Source: a bacterium
GTDB taxonomy: Bacteria > Patescibacteriota > Patescibacteriia > UBA1558 > GWA2-36-10
Assembly (NCBI GenBank): GCA_018653315.1
Contig: JABIAL010000035.1
Coordinates: 1-50,510 of the forward strand
Direction: 5' to 3'
Length of the DNA stretch: 50,510 nucleotides
Each line of letters opens with the position of its first letter. Position 1 is the first letter of the stretch. The translations under genes were made by a program, and so were the position numbers. Under the pieces are notes generated by a model that searched no databases, had not been told where the DNA came from, and saw nothing but the letters and a program-made list of their open reading frames with translations. This document shows, piece by piece, positions 1 through 8,691 of this stretch.

Positions 1-147
1 ATTTTCTTATACAATTCTACTTATACTTATCCGGTCGGCCGCAATTTACAAGGTTTGAATGATTTAAACTTTGTTAATGTGCCAGCTGATCGTTTCTCTA
101 ATATCCACTCTTGGTACTTAAAAACTAAGAGACAATTATCTAAATAA
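1..147 (+). CDS. 3' end of a truncated gene, product not recognised
   Basis: Frame 1 is open from the first base to a TAA at 145-147 and encodes 48 residues ending in TKRQLSK. The tail is rich in Asn, Tyr and Leu and shows no motif I know. The start lies outside the window. It precedes rnj on the same strand by 88 bases that hold two hairpins, so it may or may not be co-transcribed with rnj. The reading frame is supported only by its openness and ordinary codon use. Confidence 0.6.
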   Translation: MFLYNSTYTYPVGRNLQGLNDLNFVNVPADRFSNIHSWYLKTKRQLSK

Positions 148-152
148 ACAAA

Positions 153-214
153 CTTTATTGATAGACTCTCTGTCTAACTAATAAAGTACACTTAACAATT
201 AAAATATTGTTAAG
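153..214 (+). promoter_or_regulatory. two consecutive hairpins upstream of rnj
   Basis: An imperfect stem pairs 153-166 with 172-186 (CTTTATT/AATAAAG outer arm, TAGAC/GTCTA inner arm). A second, perfect 9-bp stem pairs 191-199 (CTTAACAAT) with 206-214. Neither is followed by a T-run, so they do not look like ordinary terminators. They lie just before the RNase J start and could be leader structures or processing sites. The function is inference. Confidence 0.4.
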
Positions 215-235
215 CTAATTAAATTTAAAATACAT

Positions 236-2164
236 ATGAACACAATGAAAGACACGACAGATAATCTTTTATCTGTTGAACCTAGACCTATAAAACGAAA
301 AAAAACAGGTCAAATGAACTCTGCTAATTCTAAGCGAGTAAACAAAGGTAAAAAATTTGCACCTAAAAACAAAGCAAATAAACCGAATAAAATAAATCGT
401 CCTATTAGCAAGGGTCCTAAGAATATCAAACAAGGTCCTATTGCCAATAAAAAACCAGCTCAAAGACCAGTAAACACTAAACCAGCTGTTATAGTTAAAG
501 GTAAATTAAAGATTATACCTTTAGGTGGCTGCGAAGAAGTTGGACGTAATATGACTATCTTTGAATATGAAAATGACATCGTCATTTTAGATATGGGAAT
601 GGGCTTCCCTGAAGAAGATATGCCAGGGATTGATTATGTTATCCCAAATATTTCTTATCTTAAGGGTAAGGAAAAAAATATTAGAGCCGTAATCTTTTCT
701 CATGGTCACTTAGATCATATTGGAGCAGCTCCTATTCTATTAGAGCAATTAGGCTATCCTCTGGTCATTGGTCGTCCTTTGACCATTTCTATGATTAAAC
801 ATAAAATGGACGACTACAAAAAAGGTAGCGCTAATAGATTAAAAAATATTTTAATAAAAGACTTAAATTCTTCATTTAAGCTTGGTAAAATTACTAGTAA
901 ATTTTTCCAAATGGAACACTCAATTATGGATGCCGTTGGTGTAATTTTAGAAACACCGGTCAATACCATTATTCATCCTGGTGATTGGACTCTAGAAAGA
1001 GATCAAAATAATAATCCAGTTCTAGACTATTCACATTTATCAAAACTAAAAGGACCAACTACTTTGATGCTAGAAAGTTTAGGCTCTATTGATGTACGAC
1101 CATCAGCATCTCATAGTAAAATGGAAGATAATATTACTAAGCTAATAACCAACGCGCCTGGTCGTGTCATTATTGGTACCTTCTCTTCACAAATAGAAAG
1201 AGTTGGTTGGATTGTCGAACAAGCTGAAAAACTTGGTAAAAAAGTAGCCCTAGATGGTTACAGCATGAAGATGAATGTTGAACTAGCCAAAGAACACGGC
1301 TACATTAAAGCTAAGCCACATACTTTCATAAAGGTAGATCAAATACATAATTATCCAGACAATAAATTAATAATTATTGCTACCGGATCTCAAGGTGAAG
1401 GCAATGCTGTGTTATCACGCTTGATCACTGGTACCCATCGTCATATTAAAATAAAGAAAAGTGACACTATAGTTTTGTCATCCTCTATTATTCCTGGTAA
1501 TGAAAATACCATCCAACGCTTAAAAGATGGTCTATATAGACAATGTGATAATGTTATTCATGGAGAATTAATGGACATCCATGTTTCTGGTCATGGCAAT
1601 CGAAGTGATATCGCCCACATGATTAAAACAATTAAGCCTGACTATTATATACCAGTCTATGCTTATCATTACATGTTAAAGGAATCAAAAAATATTGCTT
1701 TGAAATTAAACATGAAAGAAAAGAATATTTTTGTTCCTGATAATGGTTCAGTAATAGAAGCCGATAAAAAAGGCGTGCGCATGACCAAACAAAAAGTAAT
1801 AACCGATTATGTTTTTGTTGACGGACTAGGCATAGGCGATGTTTCTCACGTAGTATTACGTGACCGTAAAATGATGGCTGACGATGGCATGGTAGTGGTA
1901 ATCGCTACAATATCTCGTAAAAGCGGCAAACTGATGAGCTCACCTGATATTATTTCACGTGGATTTATCTATATGAAAGAAAACAAAGAGCTAGTAGAAA
2001 ACATGCGTAACAAAATCAAAAAGATTGTTAACGATGCTAATAAAACTCAAATTGCTGCTGATGATAGTTTCATCAAAAATAAATTAAGAAATGATTTAGG
2101 ACAATTTATTTTTCAAAAAACAGAACGACGTCCAATGGTTTTACCAGTTGTAATTGAGGTTTAA
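236..2164 (+). CDS. rnj: ribonuclease J with a basic N-terminal extension and altered active site
   Basis: RNase J is a metallo-beta-lactamase/beta-CASP nuclease for mRNA decay and rRNA maturation in the cytoplasm. The HxHxDH motif is seen as SHGHLDHIG (H156, H158, D160, H161). Further metal-site residues are the His of MEHSIMDA and the Asp of HPGDW. The beta-CASP motif HVSGHG is present. The usual PVHGEYRM motif is replaced by PVYAYHYM, so the last metal-site His of the family reads Tyr. About 90 Lys/Asn/Pro-rich residues precede the catalytic domain and look disordered; they could bind RNA. There is no SD sequence before the ATG. A hairpin terminator follows the stop. The family call is safe; the effect of the missing His is unknown. 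Confidence 0.93.
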   Translation: MNTMKDTTDNLLSVEPRPIKRKKTGQMNSANSKRVNKGKKFAPKNKANKPNKINRPISKGPKNIKQGPIANKKPAQRPVNTKPAVIVKGKLKIIPLGGCEEVGRNMTIFEYENDIVILDMGMGFPEEDMPGIDYVIPNISYLKGKEKNIRAVIFSHGHLDHIGAAPILLEQLGYPLVIGRPLTISMIKHKMDDYKKGSANRLKNILIKDLNSSFKLGKITSKFFQMEHSIMDAVGVILETPVNTIIHPGDWTLERDQNNNPVLDYSHLSKLKGPTTLMLESLGSIDVRPSASHSKMEDNITKLITNAPGRVIIGTFSSQIERVGWIVEQAEKLGKKVALDGYSMKMNVELAKEHGYIKAKPHTFIKVDQIHNYPDNKLIIIATGSQGEGNAVLSRLITGTHRHIKIKKSDTIVLSSSIIPGNENTIQRLKDGLYRQCDNVIHGELMDIHVSGHGNRSDIAHMIKTIKPDYYIPVYAYHYMLKESKNIALKLNMKEKNIFVPDNGSVIEADKKGVRMTKQKVITDYVFVDGLGIGDVSHVVLRDRKMMADDGMVVVIATISRKSGKLMSSPDIISRGFIYMKENKELVENMRNKIKKIVNDANKTQIAADDSFIKNKLRNDLGQFIFQKTERRPMVLPVVIEV

Positions 2165-2181
2165 TCTATATCTATTTTAAT

Positions 2182-2213
2182 AAAAACTCAGGCTCACAAA
2201 AGTCTGGGTTTTT
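2182..2213 (+). terminator. intrinsic terminator of rnj
   Basis: A 13-bp stem (AAAAACTCAGGCT with AGTCTGGGTTTTT, including G-U pairs) closes a 6-base loop and ends in T residues 18 bases after the rnj stop. Confidence 0.85.
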
Positions 2214-2292
2214 ATATTTCTATAAAATGATGCTAGATTGACCAAGAGGCTATCTTAGACTACAATTAAATCAATATTAATAATCAAAATAT

Positions 2293-3243
2293 ATGAAAAG
2301 ATTAGTATCTGGTATCAAACCAACTGGCAATATTCACTTAGGTAACTATTTAGGGGCAATCAAAAATTGGGTAGAACTACAAAAAGAATACGAGTGCTTC
2401 TTTTTTATTGCCGACTTACACGCTTTGACTATAGAGATAGACCCCAGAGATCTCAAACAACAAACTCATGAATTAATTATTGATTTATTAGCTTTGGGTA
2501 TTAATCCTAAAAAAACCACCTTCTTCCGTCAATCAGATATTATTGGCCACGCTGAATTAGGCTGGATCTTTAACTGTCTGATGCCAGTTGCTGAATTAAG
2601 CCGCATGACTCAATTTAAAGATGAGTCACAAAAAAATATTAATAATATTAATGCTGGGCTATTAACTTACCCTAGCTTGCAAGCAGCGGATATTTTAATC
2701 TATAAAGGTGATGTGGTTCCGGTTGGTAAAGATCAATTACAACATTTGGAATTGACCAGAATAGCCGCTAGGAAATTTAATAATCGTTACAAAAGATATT
2801 TCCCAGAAATAAAACCAATCCTCTCCCCTGCTCAACGTCTAATGTCGCTAAACAATTCTAAGAAAAAAATGAGTAAATCACTAGGGCCAGCTAGTTATAT
2901 CGCTATCCGAGATGATGAGGAAACTGTAACTCACAAAATTAAAAAAGCGGTTACTGATGAGGCGGGTGTAAAAAATCTACTAGAACTTTATTCTTACTTT
3001 GGTAAAAAAAGTAAACATCAAAAAATGGAAAAAGCACATGCTGCTGGCAAACTCATGAATAGTGAACTTAAAGAAGAATTGACCTTAGAAATATTAAAAT
3101 TTCTAAAACCCATTCAGATTAAAATCGCTAACTATGAAACGCAGCCACTGAAGATAGATAAGATAATAAAAAACGGAGCGAAAAAGGCTCAAAAAATCGC
3201 AGATAAAAATTTAGCTGAAATAAAAAAAATAATTGGTTTCTAA
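2293..3243 (+). CDS. trpS: tryptophanyl-tRNA synthetase
   Basis: Class I aminoacyl-tRNA synthetase that charges tRNA-Trp. The HIGH-type signature is PTGNIHLGN at residues 10-18, and the KMSKS loop is K192-S196 in KKKMSKSLGP. The stretch AELSRMTQFKDES is typical of bacterial TrpS. At 316 residues it is near the usual 320-340. The ATG is preceded by A/T-rich sequence without an SD. It is a single gene between the rnj terminator and its own bidirectional terminator. Confidence 0.97.
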   Translation: MKRLVSGIKPTGNIHLGNYLGAIKNWVELQKEYECFFFIADLHALTIEIDPRDLKQQTHELIIDLLALGINPKKTTFFRQSDIIGHAELGWIFNCLMPVAELSRMTQFKDESQKNINNINAGLLTYPSLQAADILIYKGDVVPVGKDQLQHLELTRIAARKFNNRYKRYFPEIKPILSPAQRLMSLNNSKKKMSKSLGPASYIAIRDDEETVTHKIKKAVTDEAGVKNLLELYSYFGKKSKHQKMEKAHAAGKLMNSELKEELTLEILKFLKPIQIKIANYETQPLKIDKIIKNGAKKAQKIADKNLAEIKKIIGF

Positions 3244-3259
3244 TACCAATTATTTTTTT
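3223..3259. terminator. bidirectional terminator between trpS and the dehydrogenase gene
   Basis: A perfect 15-bp stem (3223-3237 with 3245-3259) has A-runs on the left and T-runs on the right and overlaps the trpS stop codon. It serves the two convergent genes. Confidence 0.88.
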
Positions 3260-3274
3260 ATTTAAAATAGTAAA

Positions 3275-4336
3275 CTATTTTTTTATGATAACTTGATTAT
3301 TTAATTTCTTTTTAGTATACCACTTAGTAATATTTTCTATTGTTGTGTCAAGAATCCTCTGTAGAGCCTCTTTACTATTAAAAGCATTATGAGGGGTAAC
3401 TACTACCTGACTAGAATTAATCAACACATGTTGCTCAACGATGGTCTTAAGCCATTCCTTATCTTCTTTTGGTTTGCCAGTAAATTTTGGTGATACTAAT
3501 TCTCTTTCTTCTTTAAAAACATATTTTTCTGCTTCTAAAACATCTGTTCCTAAGCCAGCTAAACGACCATCATGTAATGCTTCCACTAAAGCTGTAGTAT
3601 CAATCAAACCACCACGTGCAGTATTAACCAAAATAGTGCCCGGTTGAATTAATTTAATATTTTTACAATTAATTAAATGATGAGTGTGTTTATTATAAGG
3701 CGCATGCAAAGTAATCACCTGAGATTTTTTTAATAAATTCTCTAAAGAGGTATATTTAAAGCCAAAACGTTTAGCCAATTTTGGATCACGATTTGGATCT
3801 GACACCAAAATATTCATCTCAAAACCACGGGCAATTCTAGCAACATGTTGTCCAATATGTCCCCCGCCAATAATACCAATAGTTTTATCTTTTAAATCAA
3901 AACCTTGTAAACCATCTAAACGGAAGTCTCCTTTCATGGTTCGCTCATGAGACAGGTGAATATTACGAGACAAAGATAAAATCAAAGCAAAAGCATGTTC
4001 GGCTACAGTATTCTCTCCGTAAAAAGGCACGTTACAAACTTTTACTTTTTTCTTATCGGCCCCTGCAACATCAATATGATCAAAGCCAGTTGAACGAGTA
4101 GCTACTAATTTAAGGGCCGGTAAACTTTCCAAAATATTCTTATCAACTTTGGAATAAATAAAAGGAGATAGTACAGAAATATTTTTTAAATTCTTTAGAT
4201 CTTTTTTTCCAATAATGTTTTCAAAAAAACGTAACTTAAATCCCTTAAGACCTTTTTTAATATACTCTTGCTCCCAAGGTTCAATTTCAAAAAAGGCTAC
4301 CTCTGGTTTTGTGTTGTTTAATTTTTTCTTTGTCAT
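3275..4336 (-). CDS. D-isomer-specific 2-hydroxyacid dehydrogenase, D-lactate dehydrogenase type
   Basis: NAD-dependent reductase of 2-oxoacids, for example pyruvate to D-lactate, which would regenerate NAD in a fermenting cell. The Rossmann motif GGGHIG is at residues 157-162. The catalytic triad is seen as Arg241 (NTARGGLID), Glu270 (DVLEAE) and His316 (VTPHNAF). At 353 residues it is slightly long, with an insert of about 15 residues before the catalytic His. It is the last gene of a five-gene minus-strand operon, 4 bases after murI. Substrate choice cannot be settled from sequence. Confidence 0.9.
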   Translation of the reverse strand: MTKKKLNNTKPEVAFFEIEPWEQEYIKKGLKGFKLRFFENIIGKKDLKNLKNISVLSPFIYSKVDKNILESLPALKLVATRSTGFDHIDVAGADKKKVKVCNVPFYGENTVAEHAFALILSLSRNIHLSHERTMKGDFRLDGLQGFDLKDKTIGIIGGGHIGQHVARIARGFEMNILVSDPNRDPKLAKRFGFKYTSLENLLKKSQVITLHAPYNKHTHHLINCKNIKLIQPGTILVNTARGGLIDTTALVEALHDGRLAGLGTDVLEAEKYVFKEERELVSPKFTGKPKEDKEWLKTIVEQHVLINSSQVVVTPHNAFNSKEALQRILDTTIENITKWYTKKKLNNQVIIKK

Positions 4337-4340
4337 TTTT

Positions 4341-5225
4341 TTATAATTTAATTTTTTGTGATATTATTGTTTGGCCTAAAAATTTTTTGGCTGCTTGATC
4401 AAATTTCTTACTATCGCCTGTCGTTAAAAAAACTCTCTGCTTACTTTCTGCGTTTTCCTGCCTGCCGGTAGGCATGGTACTAAACTCTCCTCGAGCCTGA
4501 GCGACCTCGCCACTCGGCCGTAAGCTCGAGGCCGAACGGGAGCCGAAGGCCGGATGACGTTTAATATAGTCAGTCAACTTTTTTGCTATACTTTGACCAT
4601 TCTCAATTATTTTAACACGTTTCTTAAAAAAATTCTCTATCTGATCATGAAAAAATGAATAATGTGTACAGCCTAAAATTAAAGTATCAAAATTTTCGCC
4701 AACTAATGGTGCCAAATAATTATGTAACACGGATTGTGATGACTCTGTCTTTTCTTGTGAATCTTCAACTAGAGAAACCAATAACGGACAAGCTTGCTGG
4801 ATGACTTGAATGTTTTTATCTTGCTCTTGTAACTCAACTTGATAAGCATTTGAATTAATCGTGCTCTGTGTTCCTAGAACTGCAATATTTTTATTCTTAC
4901 TTGTACTAGCTGCTATTTCTGATAAAGGCCTAATAATACCTAAAACATTTTTGCCAGGATATTTAAAAGGCAGATATTCTTGTTGCAATTTACGCAAAGC
5001 TTCAGCTGAAACTGTATTACAAGCTAAAATAATTAAATTACAATCATGAGTAAATAAATAATCAACAGCTTGCTGAGTATATTGATAAATAACATCCTGA
5101 CTCAAATCTCCATAAGGAGCACGAGCATTGTCTCCCAAATAAATATAATCATACTTTGGCAAAGCTCTTACTATTTCTCGAAAAACTGCCAAGCCACCAA
5201 AACCTGAATCGAATATTCCGATCAT
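4341..5225 (-). CDS. murI: glutamate racemase with an in-frame palindromic insertion
   Basis: Cofactor-independent racemase making D-glutamate for peptidoglycan. The catalytic cysteines lie in ACNTVSAEA and GCTHYSFF; the N-terminal FDSGFGG motif is intact. The family is usually about 260-270 residues and this one has 294. The excess sits before the last helix, where a GC-rich stretch (4457-4557) encodes a peptide including SSLRPSGEVAQARG and TMPTGRQ that is foreign to the family. The gene starts 5 bases after slipin. Activity is likely, because the insertion misses both catalytic loops. Confidence 0.95.
   Translation of the reverse strand: MIGIFDSGFGGLAVFREIVRALPKYDYIYLGDNARAPYGDLSQDVIYQYTQQAVDYLFTHDCNLIILACNTVSAEALRKLQQEYLPFKYPGKNVLGIIRPLSEIAASTSKNKNIAVLGTQSTINSNAYQVELQEQDKNIQVIQQACPLLVSLVEDSQEKTESSQSVLHNYLAPLVGENFDTLILGCTHYSFFHDQIENFFKKRVKIIENGQSIAKKLTDYIKRHPAFGSRSASSLRPSGEVAQARGEFSTMPTGRQENAESKQRVFLTTGDSKKFDQAAKKFLGQTIISQKIKL
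4457..4557. repeat. GC-rich palindromic element inserted in murI
   Basis: This stretch is far richer in GC than its surroundings. It contains the near-palindrome TGCCTGCCGGTAGGCA (4459-4474), an 8-bp inverted repeat CCTCGAGC (4489-4496) / GCTCGAGG (4524-4531), and further GGCC-rich arms up to 4553. It is read through in frame in murI and adds roughly 35 residues. The layout resembles coding palindromic elements such as those of Rickettsia; the relation is inference. Confidence 0.7.
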
Positions 5226-5230
5226 GAAAA

Positions 5231-5977
5231 CTATTTTTCTTTACTCTTGCCCATACCCTCAAAAGCTCGCAAAATTTCTAGAGGTAAAGCAAGTACTACC
5301 GTATTTGATTGATCAGATGATAAGTCATTTATTGACTGTAAAGTCCTTAGATGTAAAGCACCAGTAGCTCCTGATAGTGTGTTTGCTGCTTTAGCCATGT
5401 TTTCAGCAGCTATTACCTCACCTTGGGCCTTAATAATTACCGCTCGTTTTTCTCTCTCTGCTTCGGCTTGCTTAGCAATTGTACGTTGCATGTCTTTTGG
5501 TAACTCAATGTGTTTTAGATCAACAGAGACAACTTTGATTCCCCATGGATCAGTCGCTTTATCTACAATTTGTTGGATACGACTAGAAATTTCATCGCGT
5601 TGAGTTAATAAGCCATCTAAATATACTTCACCAACTACATCTCGCATTGTAGTCTGAGCTAATTGCGAAACAGCATAAGAAAAATTCTCTACTTCCAAAA
5701 TTGCTCTTTCTGATGACTGAATTTTGTAATACAAAACTGCATTAACATTTACAGAAACATTGTCTCTAGTAATAGCATCTTGATCTGGCACATCCACGGC
5801 CTTGACCCTAATGTCTACTTTTTGCATTTGTTGGATAATAGGAAAGATCAAACGCCAACCTGGTTCTTTTACCTTGGTATATTTACCAAATAAAAATGTT
5901 ACTCCTCGTTCATATTGATTAATCTGACGAATGGAGATAATAATAATGAATAAAATAACTCCAATTACATACCACAT
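5231..5977 (-). CDS. slipin / stomatin-like SPFH-domain membrane protein
   Basis: One N-terminal hydrophobic segment (about residues 2-15) is followed by an SPFH/band 7 domain, with NQYERGVTFLFGKY and GWRLIFP at its start and KHIELPKDMQRTIAKQAEAE near its end, then a short Ala/Glu-rich helix. Stomatin-like proteins oligomerise on the membrane, form microdomains and often act with an NfeD-type partner; none is visible here. It lies 11 bases after the phosphomannomutase gene and 5 before murI, so it is part of the envelope operon. Confidence 0.92.
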   Translation of the reverse strand: MWYVIGVILFIIIISIRQINQYERGVTFLFGKYTKVKEPGWRLIFPIIQQMQKVDIRVKAVDVPDQDAITRDNVSVNVNAVLYYKIQSSERAILEVENFSYAVSQLAQTTMRDVVGEVYLDGLLTQRDEISSRIQQIVDKATDPWGIKVVSVDLKHIELPKDMQRTIAKQAEAEREKRAVIIKAQGEVIAAENMAKAANTLSGATGALHLRTLQSINDLSSDQSNTVVLALPLEILRAFEGMGKSKEK

Positions 5978-5988
5978 AAATTTAAAGT

Positions 5989-7359
5989 TTAATTATTAAT
6001 TAAATCTATAATTTCTTTAGTTTTTTCTTGTAGCATTGGCTGGTTAGCAGCTTCTACGGTTACTCGCAATAAGGGCTCGGTATTAGATGGTCGAACATTA
6101 AACCACCAATCTTCAAACTCAGCCGTAATGCCATCAATCTCATCTTTAATATTATCTTGGAACATGTTACGAATCTTATCTAAGGCAGCTGGTATATCTT
6201 CAACTGGCAAATTAATCTCATCGCCTTTGGCATAAAGCTGAAACTCTTTGATGATCTCTGATAACTTACGATCACCTTCAGATATAGTCTGCAAAACAAG
6301 GAGTAAGGCAATAAATCCGTTATCAGCATAAAAATTATCTCTAAAAGCAAAATGGGCAGATAACTCACCGCTCATAATTCCATCTTCTTGATTCATGTGA
6401 CGAGAAAGGTTTACATAGCCCACTTCACTACGAATTGGACGCCCGCCCCATTTAGTCACTAAATCTGGCACAGCATGAGAGCAGATAAGATTATAGACAA
6501 TACCACCCTGAGGATATTTCTTCAGCATGGTTTGAGCAAGTAATAATAAAACCATATCACCCCTAACAAACCCACCTTTTTCATCTACTAAAAACATACG
6601 ATCACCATCTACGTCATAAATAACTCCAAGATCTGCATTTTCTGCTTGTACTCTAGCTGCTAATTGATCAGCTGCACCTTCAGCTAATGGATTTGGTGGA
6701 CGATTAGAAAAATCTGAATTCAAATCTGGAAATAAATGTATAAGTTCACATGGGATTTTATCGAAAATTTTAGGAATCATTAAACCGTTCATGCCATTCC
6801 CCGTGTCTACTACAACTTTCAGTGGTCTAATTTTACTAATATCCACAAAAGATAAAACATGCTCCAAGTGATCGACAAAAGCTTCTTTTTCATTTAATTG
6901 CCCTGGTAGTTGCTCGGCTGATAAAGGAAATTCCATTTGAATTAATTCTTGGTACAATTCTTTTCCACTGACAAAATTCAAAACATCATCTTGCTCCAAA
7001 GAAAGAAAGGCCATTTTTACACCGCCATACTCTGGAGGATTATGAGAAGCAGTAGCCATGAAACCCGCATCGTATTTGTAATAACCAATAGAAAAATAAA
7101 AATCATTAATAGAAAATAAACCAAAAGTATCTACTGTCACACCATAGGATAAAAATACTTCAATAGCTGTATCAAGTAACTCTTCTGATGAAGCGCGAAT
7201 ATCCCTACCAACAGCCAAATGCAATTCCTTGATCGGCTTATTTAGCTTTTGAGAAATAGTATATAAATAAGCTTGTGCTATTTTTTTTACATCCTCTTTA
7301 TTAAATTCTTTGCCGTATATTCCACGAATATCATAAGCTTTAAAAATTCTTTCTTCCAT
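5989..7359 (-). CDS. manB: phosphomannomutase / phosphoglucomutase
   Basis: Alpha-D-phosphohexomutase interconverting hexose 6- and 1-phosphates for nucleotide-sugar supply. All four family loops are present: phosphoserine loop TASHNPPEYGG, metal loop DVDGDRM, sugar-binding loop SGELSAHF (usually GEMSGH), and phosphate-binding loop RPSNTEPLLR. At 456 residues it is full length. It lies second in the operon, 20 bases after the bactofilin-like gene, which fits a role in wall or surface polysaccharide synthesis. Mannose versus glucose preference is not decided. Confidence 0.93.
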   Translation of the reverse strand: MEERIFKAYDIRGIYGKEFNKEDVKKIAQAYLYTISQKLNKPIKELHLAVGRDIRASSEELLDTAIEVFLSYGVTVDTFGLFSINDFYFSIGYYKYDAGFMATASHNPPEYGGVKMAFLSLEQDDVLNFVSGKELYQELIQMEFPLSAEQLPGQLNEKEAFVDHLEHVLSFVDISKIRPLKVVVDTGNGMNGLMIPKIFDKIPCELIHLFPDLNSDFSNRPPNPLAEGAADQLAARVQAENADLGVIYDVDGDRMFLVDEKGGFVRGDMVLLLLAQTMLKKYPQGGIVYNLICSHAVPDLVTKWGGRPIRSEVGYVNLSRHMNQEDGIMSGELSAHFAFRDNFYADNGFIALLLVLQTISEGDRKLSEIIKEFQLYAKGDEINLPVEDIPAALDKIRNMFQDNIKDEIDGITAEFEDWWFNVRPSNTEPLLRVTVEAANQPMLQEKTKEIIDLINN

Positions 7360-7379
7360 AGCGCTATAAGCTTAATAAT

Positions 7380-8519
7380 TTATTTAAGTCCTTTTCTATG
7401 TATAATGCTAGTTATTACGCCCCATGCCCATAGATATAAAATAAATACTGCAATCCAACCAACGATTGGGATTTTACAGATAAGCACATATACCAAAATA
7501 CCTAAAGCTAAGACAGAAACTTTTGACCATTTATAATTAGCTAAAAATTTATTTTTTAACCAACTACCCACTAGCCAAGCAGCTAAAACTTTTGCTACAT
7601 ACAATGCAATTACCCAAGCGCCTAAAATAATAAAAGCTAACGGTAGGCCAATAATAGTGATCATCAAAAGAATGCTAATAATTGGTGTCAAAATCAAAGT
7701 AGCTAAACCAATAAATAAAGTTCTAGCTGGGTGTTTCTTAACTCTAGAAGTAACATAGGGAAGTAATTTTGGTAGAAGATAAATCAATAACATACCAACC
7801 ACTAACATACCAAAAAATTTCAAAACCATACTCCACAATACAGGTATTCCAAAGTCTGATTTTACATGTTTAGTCATTTTATTAAAAACAACTTCACCAC
7901 CAATTTGTGCTTGCTCAGAAATATTTAATTCTTGCCAAGCATGATATCTTACCGAGCCATCAACAATAGCCTCATCTGTTAATTGTAAAGCATCTACATT
8001 GTCTCCTGATAAATATAAATCAATATCCTGTCCTACTTGCCCACTAACTGTTAGTATATCCATTCCACCTTCTAGATCACCTGTTACTTGTCCCCGTAGG
8101 CTAACTTGCTGTCCCCAAGCTGTCATATGTCCGCCAACTACGGATTCACTTCCGATCATCGCTATTTGTCCAGCAAAAAAAACATTTTTACTAACTTGTC
8201 CATCAATATTAAGTCTTTCACCGGCAAAACGTACGGATCCATTAATCTGACCTTTTATAGTCAAGCTACTGCCAGCTGCAAAAATATCACCATTAATATT
8301 TTCGGAGTCAATGATTATATTTTGACCTACTAAAAATAAATCACCGTTTATTTCACCATAAATTTCTACACTTTGGCCAGCAGCATAATAATTTTTATCT
8401 ATTTTTTGATCAGCCGCTACAAAAACTACATCACCCCTGTGTAACTCCATGGCCAACAAAGACATTGGCAATAGAAATAGACTCAAAAATATCGCTAAAA
8501 ACCCTACTTTTTTAAACAT
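7380..8519 (-). CDS. bactofilin-like repeat protein with C-terminal membrane segments
   Basis: A signal-peptide-like N-terminus (about residues 5-23) precedes roughly 180 residues of short beta-helix-type repeats (GQSVEIYGEINGDLFLVGQ, GSSLTIKGQINGSVRFAG and similar), as in polymer-forming bactofilins. The C-terminal part holds about four hydrophobic helices. The order, secreted or surface repeat domain then a membrane anchor, suggests an envelope scaffold. It is the first gene of the operon leading to manB, slipin and murI. The exact role is unknown. Confidence 0.75.
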   Translation of the reverse strand: MFKKVGFLAIFLSLFLLPMSLLAMELHRGDVVFVAADQKIDKNYYAAGQSVEIYGEINGDLFLVGQNIIIDSENINGDIFAAGSSLTIKGQINGSVRFAGERLNIDGQVSKNVFFAGQIAMIGSESVVGGHMTAWGQQVSLRGQVTGDLEGGMDILTVSGQVGQDIDLYLSGDNVDALQLTDEAIVDGSVRYHAWQELNISEQAQIGGEVVFNKMTKHVKSDFGIPVLWSMVLKFFGMLVVGMLLIYLLPKLLPYVTSRVKKHPARTLFIGLATLILTPIISILLMITIIGLPLAFIILGAWVIALYVAKVLAAWLVGSWLKNKFLANYKWSKVSVLALGILVYVLICKIPIVGWIAVFILYLWAWGVITSIIHRKGLK

Positions 8520-8549
8520 AATGTTAATTTATTAATAATAATTGCTTAT

Positions 8550-8560
8550 ATTTTAGCATA
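8550..8560 (-). promoter_or_regulatory. extended -10 promoter of the envelope operon
   Basis: On the minus strand the sequence is TATGCTAAAAT, an extended -10 (TGC before TAAAAT). The predicted start lies about 24 bases before the ATG at 8519. The same element occurs before genes starting at 18902 and 33796. Confidence 0.5.
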
Positions 8561-8691
8561 TTTTTGATTAAAACAATAGCTAGATAAAATTGCTCATTTA
8601 AACACAAAATGATAGAATAACAACAGCTTACCAATGAACTCTTGCTATCATAAAAAAATAAAATTAAAATAAATATTATCCAATTACTATT

